NCBI GenBank assembly: GCA_965276005.1
Contig: OZ254962.1
Location: 372,001 to 436,000 of the forward strand
Length of the DNA: 64,000 bases
Direction: 5' to 3'
From: G965232465 sp965276005
Lineage (GTDB): Bacteria > Pseudomonadota > Alphaproteobacteria > JAQWUY01
In this document: positions 44,543 through 56,100 of the stretch, one piece after another
How positions within the stretch are numbered: position 1 is the stretch's first letter
Layout of the letters: every line of letters begins with the position of its first letter
Notes under the pieces: generated by a model
What the model was told of the DNA's origin: nothing
What the model saw: the letters and a program-made list of their open reading frames with translations, nothing else
Database searches by the model: none
Program-made: the position numbers and the translations under genes

Positions 44543-45238
44543 CTACTCATAGGGGCTTTTGTGGGGGATTTTGTTGATGTAATGTACCCGCCATTTGTTT
44601 TGTTCGACGATGTTGCCGTCCGCATCTTCGCTGTGGAAGTGTTCCAGTAAGGTTATCGATTGGTTGTCGATATTTATATCGACAGCGGTTTTGATGGGCA
44701 ACCCCAAAGCATAGGCAATTTGTGCTCGAATGGTGCCGCCGTGTGTCACCGATATAATATTTTTGCCCGCATGTTGTAAGGTTACGGCACATACGGTATG
44801 GCTGACCCGGGCGTATAAATCGGCGAAACTCTCCCCATCGGTTATGCGGTAATGGGCGGGAGCGTACCAAAATCCGTGTTTTTTGTTTTTTATATGATCC
44901 GATGCGGGGGTGCCTTGCCAGTACCCAAAGTGCATCTCATTTAGGCTGTCGAACACCAAACTTTCAGGCAGGGCAAAGCCACAATCCCGTAAAGCCTGTG
45001 CGGTTTGGGTGGTGCGTTTTAAAGCGGAAGTTACCAATATCACATTGTCTTGTGGCAAAATGCTTGTCTGCCACCGTGCCAAGTCCATATCGGGTATGCA
45101 CCCTACATCGCTGGCACCATAAAAAGTATTGTTGTGTTCGCATTCGGGCACCACCGCATGTCGTATACAGTACCAACGGGTGGCAATCCACTTGATATTT
45201 TGTGTCATCTGTTTGTCTTTACAATAGGGTTTTGGCAT
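44543..45238 (-). CDS. cobC: Histidine phosphatase, probable alpha-ribazole/cobalamin-5'-phosphate phosphatase CobC
   Basis: Histidine phosphatase superfamily: YCIRHAVVPECEHNNTFYG carries the catalytic RHA, with TSALKRTTQTAQAL, NEMHFGYWQG and SVTHGGTIRAQIAYALGLP (second His). About 231 residues. The start at 45238 overlaps the cobS stop (TAATG), indicating coupling; ATG 45208 is an alternative. The role in removing the 5' phosphate during nucleotide-loop assembly is inferred from the family and its place between cobS and cobU. Confidence 0.85.
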   Translation of the reverse strand: MPKPYCKDKQMTQNIKWIATRWYCIRHAVVPECEHNNTFYGASDVGCIPDMDLARWQTSILPQDNVILVTSALKRTTQTAQALRDCGFALPESLVFDSLNEMHFGYWQGTPASDHIKNKKHGFWYAPAHYRITDGESFADLYARVSHTVCAVTLQHAGKNIISVTHGGTIRAQIAYALGLPIKTAVDINIDNQSITLLEHFHSEDADGNIVEQNKWRVHYINKIPHKSPYE

Positions 45239-45990
45239 TACAAAAACACACTATATACAATCAGTAAGCCAATGTCTAGTACAACTTGTGTTGCCCCCAA
45301 CGAATCGCCGGTGATACCGCCGATTTTTTGTATAAACAGGTTTCGAAGGGCATATACAATACCCAAACTGCACAGAATCAAATACAAACTGTCGAACACG
45401 CCGACAAACAGTATGGACAGCACCGCCCCGACAATACCTAGTACATACATATTGTCCCGTTTTTGCCCCGTGTCCAGATTGCCTGTGGTGGCAAGGGTGC
45501 CGCTGCTTTTGGCGTAATTGGTGGTTAATTGCAATACGCCCATGCCCATACGGCTGATGGCACAAATAGCGATAAATGGGGCGATGCTCTCCCCTAATGT
45601 GTCGAGAGTGGTAACATACAGCAGAAACGCAGTTATTAACGCACACCCCCCATATGTGCCCATATGGCTGTCGGTCATAATCTGTTGGCGGTGTGGTATA
45701 TCCCGCCCGCCCCAAATGCCATCGGCGGTGTCTGTCAAGCCGTCGAAATGCAATGCCCCGGTTAAAAACACCATGCTTATAATCACCAAAACAACCGCAA
45801 CGGGGGGGGCAAAGCCTATCTGTACGGATATACCAAACACCGCCGTATAACACAGTCCCAGTACCGCCCCCACCAACGGATACGCCCACACACAGCTAGG
45901 GGTGTAGGTGTATGTCGGCAGGGGGATACGGGTGAGCAGGGCAAATGCACTGAACAGGGCATGACGGGTACATATGTTAAAGTTTATCAT
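45238..45990 (-). CDS. cobS: Adenosylcobinamide-GDP ribazoletransferase (cobalamin synthase)
   Basis: Integral membrane enzyme joining adenosylcobinamide-GDP with alpha-ribazole (phosphate). ATG 45990 (MINFNICTRHALFSAFALLT) is preferred to TTG 46053, which would run into the cobT leader. About 250 residues with many helices. LTRIPLP, GALHFDGLTDTADGIWGG (conserved acidic loop), MGTYGGCALI and GGITGDSLGATQVV are the family motifs. Confidence 0.94.
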   Translation of the reverse strand: MINFNICTRHALFSAFALLTRIPLPTYTYTPSCVWAYPLVGAVLGLCYTAVFGISVQIGFAPPVAVVLVIISMVFLTGALHFDGLTDTADGIWGGRDIPHRQQIMTDSHMGTYGGCALITAFLLYVTTLDTLGESIAPFIAICAISRMGMGVLQLTTNYAKSSGTLATTGNLDTGQKRDNMYVLGIVGAVLSILFVGVFDSLYLILCSLGIVYALRNLFIQKIGGITGDSLGATQVVLDIGLLIVYSVFL

Positions 45991-46069
45991 AGGTGGCTTT
46001 TTATCCTGTAAAATACGGTGTCGTTGTGATAGTATCGCCCTGATTATATACAAGAAAGGTGAAAAATCA

Positions 46070-47101
46070 ATGTCGACTATCGATACTTTTGCAGAGATTT
46101 ATACTATTTTCCAAGAATTTCCAACCGCCTGTACGGACAGTGAAACTGCCGTGCGGCAACGGGAAAAAACCCTAACCAAACCGCAAGGGGCGTTGGGTGT
46201 ATTGGAACATATTGCCCTGCATTATGCCCGTTGGCAAGGCAAAGCCCATATCAGTGTGAATCACCCCAGAGTATCGGTATTTGCCGGCAATCACGGGGTG
46301 GCAACACAAGGGGTCAGTGCCTATCCTGCGGAAGTTACCGCCCAAATGGTTAAAAACTTTCAACGACAGGGGGCGGCGGTGAATCAATTGTGTAAAATGA
46401 CCGATGCGGATTTGCGGGTCTATGAAATGCGGTTGCAATATCCCACTTATGACTTTACCGAACAGCCCGCCATGTCTGAATCCGATTGTGTCCATGCGAT
46501 TGCCTATGGTATGACTACGGTGGAGCCGGGTATCGATACTTTGTGCGTGGGGGAAATGGGCATTGGCAACAGCACCAGCGGGGCGGCAATGGCATACGCT
46601 TTGTTTGGCGGCAATGCGGTAAATTGGACAGGTCCCGGCAGCGGCGTCAGCGGCGACACATATGCCCACAAAGTAGCGGTGGTGGAAACAGCAGTCGCCC
46701 TGCACAAAGACGCTATGACAGTGCATGGCAAGGTCGATGGCTTAAAGGTATTACAACACTTGGGCGGTTTCGAACTGTGTGCTATTGTCGGTGCCATCAT
46801 AGCCGCCAGAATGGCACGGGTGCCGGTGATACTCGATGGCTACACCTGTACGGTGGCGGGGGCGATTTTATACAGCTACGACCCATCGTATTTGGACCAT
46901 TGCTTATTTGGGCATGTGTCAGCGGAACCCGCCCATATAAGAGTGTTGGACATCATGGACAAACAACCGTTACTGGATTTTGGTATGCGTCTGGGCGAAG
47001 CATCGGGGGCAACACTGGCACTATCGATCGTACAAGCGGCAATAAGGTGCCACACAGACATGGCAACCTTTGCCGAAGCGGGGGTCAGCGGTAAGGCATA
47101 A
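46070..47101 (+). CDS. cobT: Nicotinate-nucleotide-dimethylbenzimidazole phosphoribosyltransferase
   Basis: Makes alpha-ribazole phosphate, the lower ligand precursor. ATG 46070 follows AAAGGTG; the frame extends back to 45974 without support. 343 residues. TKPQGALGVLEHIA, VFAGNHGVATQGVSAYPAEV, GEMGIGNSTSGAAMA, GPGSGVSGDTY and LDFGMRLGEASGATLAL with the catalytic glutamate. Divergent from cobS with only 79 bases between, and no sign of a cobalamin riboswitch in that gap. Confidence 0.95.
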   Translation: MSTIDTFAEIYTIFQEFPTACTDSETAVRQREKTLTKPQGALGVLEHIALHYARWQGKAHISVNHPRVSVFAGNHGVATQGVSAYPAEVTAQMVKNFQRQGAAVNQLCKMTDADLRVYEMRLQYPTYDFTEQPAMSESDCVHAIAYGMTTVEPGIDTLCVGEMGIGNSTSGAAMAYALFGGNAVNWTGPGSGVSGDTYAHKVAVVETAVALHKDAMTVHGKVDGLKVLQHLGGFELCAIVGAIIAARMARVPVILDGYTCTVAGAILYSYDPSYLDHCLFGHVSAEPAHIRVLDIMDKQPLLDFGMRLGEASGATLALSIVQAAIRCHTDMATFAEAGVSGKA

Positions 47102-47122
47102 CAGTATTTTCAATGTACTGTA

Positions 47123-50100
47123 TTATGCGGGGGGCGTGTCCTTTGTTTGGGTGCTGGCGGTTTTGTGTGTTGGTGCCGATTGTCGTACAAATATGTCCTT
47201 AATGGTTTGGTACATATCTTCGTTTATTTCATACAGGGGGACGACTTTTTGTGCCTTGATGTTGTTGGCAAGGAATGTCAAGTCGTATGTGGTGGTGTAT
47301 TTTACTTTGTATTGTATCTTTGGCGTTTGCGGATTGTCAAACACAGACGCCCACAAAGGGGCTTTGTGGCGGTGTGTTGGGGTTTGTAAGGGGTGTGAAA
47401 CCGCCCGCATGTCGATGCCGTTTAGGTGGGCATATGTCCCCGTGTTAAAGATGTTTTCCATGCTACTAACGGGACCACCTGCGGCTCCTGTAGCTTCTGT
47501 TGCTGCTGCCCCGGCACCTGCATTGCTTGTGGCTCCTGTAGCTCCTGTGGCTCCTGTAGCGGCGGCACCGACACCTAATACTGCGATTCCACCGCCCATG
47601 ACTAGGGCAGTACCCGCACCTACCAGCACGATACCAGCAGCAGCTCCAGTACCGCCACTGCTACCGGGTGTCCCTAGCTCTGTATCAGCGGCGGAAACAT
47701 ATGGGGTTGATTCGCCTTTTACGCCGTATATCCTACGATTATTCTTGATATTCAATTTGTAATTTTTTACATATGCGGGACCTGTAAGGACAAATTTCGT
47801 TTTATCATTTACGAGAATTTCTTTATCTTTGCCAGCTATGGTATTTTTATACTTAGCCGCCCCCCATTTTATATCTATTCTTATTTTATTATGCTCTGGC
47901 TTTGCCAAGTTGTCTTCGGAGTATCCCAGTTTACCATCTCTTAACGACAGGTCGACGATATTGGTATTATTTGGCGATGGTTTCGCTTGCAGGTGGCTGC
48001 CGATTAAGCCTAGCATTTTGTGAGTAATATTGATGGTTCTGCTGTCGTCATGCACCAGAATATAGTTTTTTAATTGGGTTTTGGTACCTTTGGCGGCGGT
48101 GTCCACATTGTTTAGGGAGATTTGTTTCAAATTTAATCCAGACAGGATGACTTTTTTATTATCTCCTACATCGGCATTTTCTGTTTTTCCTTTGAGTGCC
48201 CCACTTGTAATTTCGTTGACGGTTCTATCTGTGCCGTTTGGGCGTTTGCCTTCGTTATGGACCCAGCCGTTATCACCACTGGCTTTTTTGAATATGGGGT
48301 ATGACACCTGCACAGCCGTTTCAACATCGTATTCACGGGTGGAGGTCATTTTTTCTGCGGTTATAATTAGGGGTCGTGGTTTTATATTTACGGTTTGGCT
48401 GTTATCATAGACAAGCGTATAGTTTTTATATGCGGTGTTTAACACCAAATTACTTGTAATTTTGACTGCTTTACTAGTGTCTGATGCGTCCCCATTGGTA
48501 ACACGCCCTGATATGGTACCGCTGGCAATTGCCGCCGCATAGGTTTTGACTAAGGTGTCTGTACTTACCCAATCGCTACTGCGAATGCTTGGATTTGTGA
48601 CGACAATATCTTTGCTCCCATCGTAAACACGGTCGGTTGGGGTGCCGGTTACGGTTAAGGCTTTTTTGTTAACTGTTCCTGTCCAGCCTTGTATGGTCTT
48701 TCCATCGCCCAAATCGCTGCCGTCTGCCATTTTAAGGTCATAGTTGTTTGCCATACTACCCGTAAGTTTTATCTTGTCGGCTGTGCCAATTTTTATCTTT
48801 TTGGCACTGGATTCATAATTTGGATTGAAAAATACAAACCCCGGTGCTTTGCCATCAGCAATAGAATTAACGGCATTTACATCCAGTTTCACCTTACCTA
48901 TATCAGCAGTTATGACCCCCGTACCGTCATCGTTTTTGTCAATAATACCATCCGCATTCGCACCAAGCAGAGCAACCGTCGTGATATTCACGGTGCCATC
49001 ATACACACGGCTAATCGCTCTCAATTCGTCTTTATTAAATTTCAGCACACGGGGGGAAATATTTACGGTTTTACTTTGATCGTAAACAAGCGTATAGTTG
49101 CCATACGATCCTGCATCTGTCTTTAAGGTCAAACCATCAAAAGCAACAGTATGGGTACCTACATCTTTAGACGCTGCATCGGCTACTAAGGTACCTGTAA
49201 ACGCATCTTTTATATCCTTGCTAAAACCAGTATCTGTACTTATCCAGCCGCTGACGGACGCATTTTTGTGTTTTACCCGTATGCCACCGTCATAAGTATG
49301 ATCGTCAAAATCTGCCGTTACTGTCAAAGTTGCTGGGGTTATATTCACTTGCTTATTGGTGGCATAGGCAAACATATAGTTGCCATATGAACCGGGGGTT
49401 GTCTTTAATATTAAACCATTAAATGTAACATCTTGGGAACCTACATTTTTAGACGCTGCATCGGCGACTAAGGTACCTGTAAACACATCTTTTATATCTT
49501 TGCTAAAACCAGTATCTGTACTTATCCAGCCGCTAACAGACGCATTTTTATGATTTACCCGTACGCCGCCGTCATAGGTATGATCGTCAAAATCTGCCGT
49601 TACTGTCAAAGTTGCAGGGGTTATATTCACTTGCTCATTGGTGGCATAGACAAATGTATAATTTCCATACGACCCTGCATCTGTCTTTAAGGTCAAACCA
49701 CCAAAAGTAACCGTATGGGTACCTACATCTTTAGACGCTGCATCGGCTACTAAGGTGCCTGTAAACGCACTGCTTATATCCTTGCTAAAACCGGTATCTG
49801 TACTTATCCAGCCGCTAACAGAAGCATTTTTAGGATTTACCCGCACGCTACCATTATAGGTATGATCGTCAAAATCTGCCGTTACCGTTAAAGTCGCAGG
49901 GGTTATATTCACCTGCTTATTATCATAAGCAAGGGTATAGTTGCCATATGAACCGGGGGTCGTCATTAATGTTAAACCACTAAATACGACATCTTGAGAA
50001 CCTACATTTTTAGATGCCGCATCGGTTACTAAGGTACCTGTAAACACATCTTTCATATCCTTGCTAAACCCGGTATCTGTACTTATCCAGCCGCTAACGG

Positions 50101-53100
50101 ACGCATTTTTAGGGTTTACCCGTGTGCTGCCATTATAGGTATAATCGTCAAAATCTGCCGTTACCGTTAAAGTTGCAGGGATTATATTCACTTTTTTATT
50201 ATCATAAGCAAAGGAATAGTTGCCATATGAACCGGGGGTTGTCTTTAATATTAAACCATTAAATGTAACATCTTGGGAACCTACATTTTTGGATGCTGCA
50301 TCGGCTGATAAGGTACCTGTAAACGCACTGCTTATATCCTTGCTAAAACCAGTATCTGTACTTATCCAGCCGCTAACGGACGCATTTTTATGATTTACCC
50401 GTATGCCACCATTATAGGTATGATCGTCAAAATCTGCCGTTACTGTCAAAGTTGCTCGGGTTATATTCACTTGCTTATTGGTGGCATAGACAAATGTATA
50501 ATTTCCATACGACCCTGCATCTGTCTTTAAGGTCAAACCACCAAAAGTAACCGTATGGGTACCTACATCTTTAGACGCTGCATCGGCTACTAAGGCACCT
50601 GTAAACGCACTGTTTATATCCTTGTTAAAACCAGTATCTGTATCTATCCAGCCGCTGACGGACGCATTTTTAGGATTTACCCGTGTGCTACCATTATAGG
50701 TATGATCGTCAAAATCTGCTGTTACTGTTAAAGTCGCAGGGGTTATATTCACCTGCTTATTATCATAAGCAAGGGTATAGTTGCCATATGAACCGGGGGT
50801 CGTCATTAATGTTAAACCACTAAATACGACATCTTGAGAACCTACATTTTTAGATGCCGCATCGGTTACTAAGGTACCTGTAAACGCACTGCTTATATCC
50901 TTGCTAAACCCGGTATCTGTACTTATCCAGCCGCTAACGGACGCATTTTTAGGATTTACCCGTGTGCTGCCATTATAGGTATAATCGTCAAAATCTGCCG
51001 TTACCGTTAAAGTTGCAGGGATTATATTCACTTTTTTATTATCATAAGCAAAGGAATAGTTGCCATATGAACCGGGGGTTGTCTTTAATATTAAACCATT
51101 AAATGTAACATCTTGGGAACCTACATTTTTGGATGCTGCATCGGCTAATAAGGTACCTGTAAACGCACTGCTTATATCCTTGCTAAAACCAGTATCTGTA
51201 CTTATCCAGCCGCTAACGGACGCATTTTTATGATTTACCCGTATGCCACCATTATAGGTATGATCGTCAAAATCTGCCGTTACTGTCAAAGTTGCTCGGG
51301 TTATATTCACTTGCTTATTGGTGGCATAGACAAATGTATAATTTCCATACGAACCTGCATCTGTCTTTAAGGTCAAACCATTAAATGTAACATCTTGGGA
51401 ACCTACATTTTTAGACACTGCATCGGCTACTAAGGTGCCTATAAACGCACTGCTTATATCCTTGCTAAAACCGGTATCTGTACTTATCCAGCCGCTGACA
51501 GAAGCATTTTTAGGATTTACCCGTGTGCTACCATTATAGGTATGATCGTCAAAATCTGCTGTTACTGTCAAAGTCGCAGGGGTTATATTCACTTGCTTAT
51601 TGGTGGCATAGGCAAGCGTATAGTTGCCGTACGACCCTGCATCTGTTTTTAAGATCAAACCATTAAATGTAACATCTTGGGAACCTACATTTTTAGACGC
51701 TGCATCGGCTACTAAGGTACCTGTAAACGCACTGCTTATATCCTTGCTAAAACCGGTATCTGTACTTATCCAGCCGCTAACGGACGCATTTTTAGGATTT
51801 ACCTGTACGCCGCCGTCATAGGTATGATCGTCAAAATCTGCTGTTACTGTCAAAGTTGCAGGGGTTATATTCACTTGCTTATTGGTGGCATAGGCAAGTG
51901 TATAGTTGCCATACGACCCTGCATCTGTTTTTAAGGTCAAACCATTAAATGTAACATCTTGGGAACCTACATTTTTAGACGCTGCATCGGCTACTAAGGT
52001 ACCTGTAAACGCACTGCTTATATCCTTGCTAAAACCGGTATCTGTACTTATCCAGCCGCTAACAGAAGCATTTTTAGGATTTACCTGTACGCCGCCGTCA
52101 TAGGTATGATCGTCAAGATCTGCTGTTACTGTCAAAGTCGCAGGGGTTATATTCACTTGCTTATTGGTGGCATAGACAAATGTATAATTTCCATACGATC
52201 CCGCATCTGTTTTTAAGGTCAAACCACTAAATATAACATCTTGGGAACCTACATTTTTAGACGCTGCATCGGCTAATAAGGTACCTGTAAACGCACTGCT
52301 TATATCCTTGCTAAAACCAGTATCTGTATTTATCCAGCCGCTAACGGACGCATTTTTATGATTTACCCGTGTGCCACCATCGTAGGTATGATCGTCAAAA
52401 TCTGCTGTTACTGTTAAAGTTGCAGGGGTTATATTAACTGTTATATCATTATTATTATCGCCATCACTATTATAAAAATTATAAACAAGGGCATAGTTTT
52501 TATATGTATCTGTTAATTCTAAATCACCTGCAATTGTTACTTTTTTACCACTGCCTACATCTGCAGTTATCACACTTCCCCGTATGCCTCCGCTTTCGAT
52601 TGTCGATGCGTAGTCTTTGGGATTCCCAGCTTCGTCTTTTATTGTGGTGTTGGTGAGAGCAATAGTTTTAGTTCCATCGTATGTGCGGTTAGTGGGTGTT
52701 GCTGATACATATAGGAAAGCCTTGCTGATTGTTCCTTTTATGACCGCTGTGTCGGTACCGGCAGCTATGGCACTTAACAGCGTATCACCGCTAGTGCTTG
52801 CGTCTCCTCCTTTTATGTACAGGGCGTAGTTGCCCGCATCCGCATCCCCTAGTGTAATATTAGCGACTGCATCAAAGAATACGGGTTTGTCCTTACCGGC
52901 ATCGGGGTTGTTGTATTTAAACGCCCCATTGGCGATGTTTAGTTTTAGGGTATCTGTCGACAATTTACCCGTACTGCCGTCAGCATCGTAAAATCCGTCT
53001 TTATCTGTTTTTACTTGCACATCTGCTTGTGTGCTGCCGTCATACTTTTGTGTACCGGAATCGCCGTCGACTCCTAATTCGGATAATTTCAGGTACAATT

Positions 53101-56100
53101 TGCGTTTGTTGATGGTGGAGGTGAGTTCGTATACACTGATGCCACTAGCTTTGTCTTGTAGGCGACCGTTGTTGTCGTGCACTAGGATTTTATAGTTACC
53201 TGCGTGGTCTCCGTTCAATGTGAGTGCGGATGCGTCGTCGATGTATATTTGCTTATTTTTACCTGCATGTTTATTTGTGTACTTAAAGGGGGTCTTGGTG
53301 TTATCTATGTTTAGGGTTACTTTATCTTTACCGATGATGCCTGTGTTGTTCCAAATGGCGGCGTACAATCCGTCTTGGTTGGGTTTCAGTGTTACGGTTG
53401 CTTTTTTTGTACCGTCATATGCTTTGTCTTGTGCGGTGAATTCGTGTGCGACAAGAACGACTCCCCGTTTGGTAATTTTTGCCCTTATGCCTGTGTCGCC
53501 TGATGCGGTGGTTAATTTTTGTCCGCTTTCTAAAACGAGCTCATAGTACCCTGCATCTTTGCCGGTTAATTGTATGTTGTTGGGGTTATCGAATAGGACT
53601 CTTTTGTTGCCTACATTTTTGCTATTGAATTTAAACGCCCCTGTTTTGAGGGTTAGTTTTAAATCGTCTGTTTGTACCATACCATTTTTGCCGCTGGTTT
53701 TAAATCCTTTGCCGCTGTTTATGATGACATCTGCTTGTGTATCGCCGTCATAGACTTGTTCGCCTATGGCACTGCCTGTTCCTTGTACTTTGAAATCGGA
53801 CAGTTTTAAATGTAATTTACGGGTATTGACATCTTGTGTTAAGCCGTGTACAGCGATGCCATTGGCTTTGTCTGTAGCCGCCTTAGTGCCGAATGCCAGC
53901 ACTTGTATTTTATAGTTGGGATTGTTTATTTTTAGGGCATCGGCGTTAGCGATAAATATTTGCTTAGCGGCACCCAGAGTTTTATCCGCATGTTTAAACG
54001 ATCCGTTACCGATGGTTAAGGTTGCTGTTTCTCTACCTACCAGACCCGTATCGCCGTTAATCCCATCTTGAAACCCGTCTTTGCCTGCCCTTATACCTAC
54101 GGTTGCCTTGTTGGTACCGTCATAGGTTTTTGCACCAAATGTCAATTCGTTTATATCGATGATGAGCCCCCGTTGGGTGATAGCCGCCCCTGTTACGGGG
54201 GCAAGGGTTGGGGTAGTTACCAAGCCATATACGGGTTTGCCGTTACCGTCTTTGTAGGTTACTGAGCCTACTACTGTGTATTTGAATGTCAAGCCTGCAC
54301 TTACACCTGATACAGCCCTATCTGTACTATCGTAAACCGTACCCGTAACATTATTAGCAGTAGCGTTAAAATGGATAGTTGCGTTACCTGATGGGTCGAC
54401 CAACCCACCTACTTTGAATTTTAAGCCGTCGACAGTGTTATTTACAAATTTAAGTGTGGTATTTGGGGCATTGGTGGTACCGTCATATACTTTGTTTTTT
54501 GTCGCTAAAGCGGTGGTGAACTGCACATTGGGGTTGGCACTGTATATGAAACCGCTGGTATTTTTTGTGTTATCATCGCTGATAACTGCGGGGTTTGCTT
54601 GAAAATCGCCACCTCTGGCGTTGTATGCTTGGTTAAATTGGGCAAAACTGTATCCGCTTATGCCACCGATAGTGTTATCTTTGGGGGTTTTTGTCCACAC
54701 CAAATAGCGTCCTTTGTCGCCGCTGTTGTCATCGATTTTTAACGCTGTGGCGTCCGCTTGGTTGGTAAATTTATCTGCCACCAATTCAATAGCAATGTCG
54801 CCTTTGTCTAGGTCGCCTGTGGATTTTATCTGTCCGTTGTTTAGAATAATGATTTCCGAATCCGAAGGCGTATCGCCTGTTTTTGTTGTGCCTGCGTGTA
54901 CGATGCTGATCCGTTTACCGTCCACTTGCCACAGGGTGATTGTGCCGGTTTGTTTTTTTGCGGCGATGGCACTGCTACCGCCGGTGAGCATTTTGATTAT
55001 CAAGTCGTTTGTGCCCCCGGATAGGGTTTTACCTGTGGCAACGGTGATTTCCGCCTTGCCGTCGTCCCGTTCAGACAATTTCAGCAGACCATCAAAGTTA
55101 TGACCATCAACGCTACCCGCCGCATCGCCAGAGACACTTACATCACCGGTGTTATTGGCTTTTAATACCAGCCCGCCGTTAATTTTTACATCGGCGTTAA
55201 TGTGTATCGACCGCCCGGCAATTAAGGTCAATGTACCCGTGCCTGTATTTGTGATTATGGTATCATTTATGGTAATATCGTTGCTGGCGACAATTTTTAA
55301 ATCTGTGCCGACTTTTAATTTATTTTGCCAAATGGTTGTGGGGTTTTTTGCGTAGCCGACATTTATTAGATACACGGCACCTTTATTGTATCCCCCATGG
55401 TCATCGCCCTTGGTGCCGACCGCTAAGTATTTACCATCGGCACTTAACGCCACAGAAGTCCCGAATGCATCGTCATCGACCAAGTGTACACCCTTACCAT
55501 GTGCTATTTTATAGGCTGTTGCCACCTTGTTACTGCTGTCGATAGTCAATAAATGCACCGCCCCTCGATTGTTGCCACCTGTGCTATCGCCTCTGGCACC
55601 TACCGCTAGCAGTGTCCCTGTATGGTCGGATGCTAGTGAAACGGCACTGCCAAAAGCATCTCCGATTTGCAAGGAGATGCCGCCGCTGCCATCGGTAATT
55701 TTATCGGGGCTGACCTGACGATTGGGGTGGGCGGGATCAGAGTGGCTGTCCCAGTTGTCACCGCTGTCTCTCAGTTTAAACAGATACACGGCACCTATTG
55801 GTTTTAACGGGTGCCCTTGATTATAGGTTGGTGCCCCCACCGCTAGCAGTGTGCCGTCTTTATTTAGGGCAACACTCGATGAGAACCTAAATCCTCCTGC
55901 ACTGTGGCTTCTAGAAACAATACGATCTGTACGCTTGACTACCGAACCCCATCCCCTAGTACTACCACCGGACAAAACGAACAAAGAAACCGTGCCATCG
56001 TAACCGTAGCGGTCTACTTCCCCGACCGCCAATTTGGTACCGTCATCGCTGAGTGCCACCGCCGTACCAAAATGCCCCGTTATAAACTTATGATCTATGC

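Noticed and set aside
46000..46069. Cobalamin riboswitch between cobS and cobT
   Set aside because: The gap is only 79 bases and no B12-box-like sequence is visible.
47101..47121. Bidirectional terminator between cobT and the adhesin (ACAGTA facing TACTGT)
   Set aside because: The stem is only six AT-rich pairs with a 9-base loop and lacks a clean T run.
49073..52440. Possible CRISPR-like or non-coding tandem array
   Set aside because: It lies in frame within the adhesin gene, each unit translating to the same MBG-type domain, and the units have no unique spacers.
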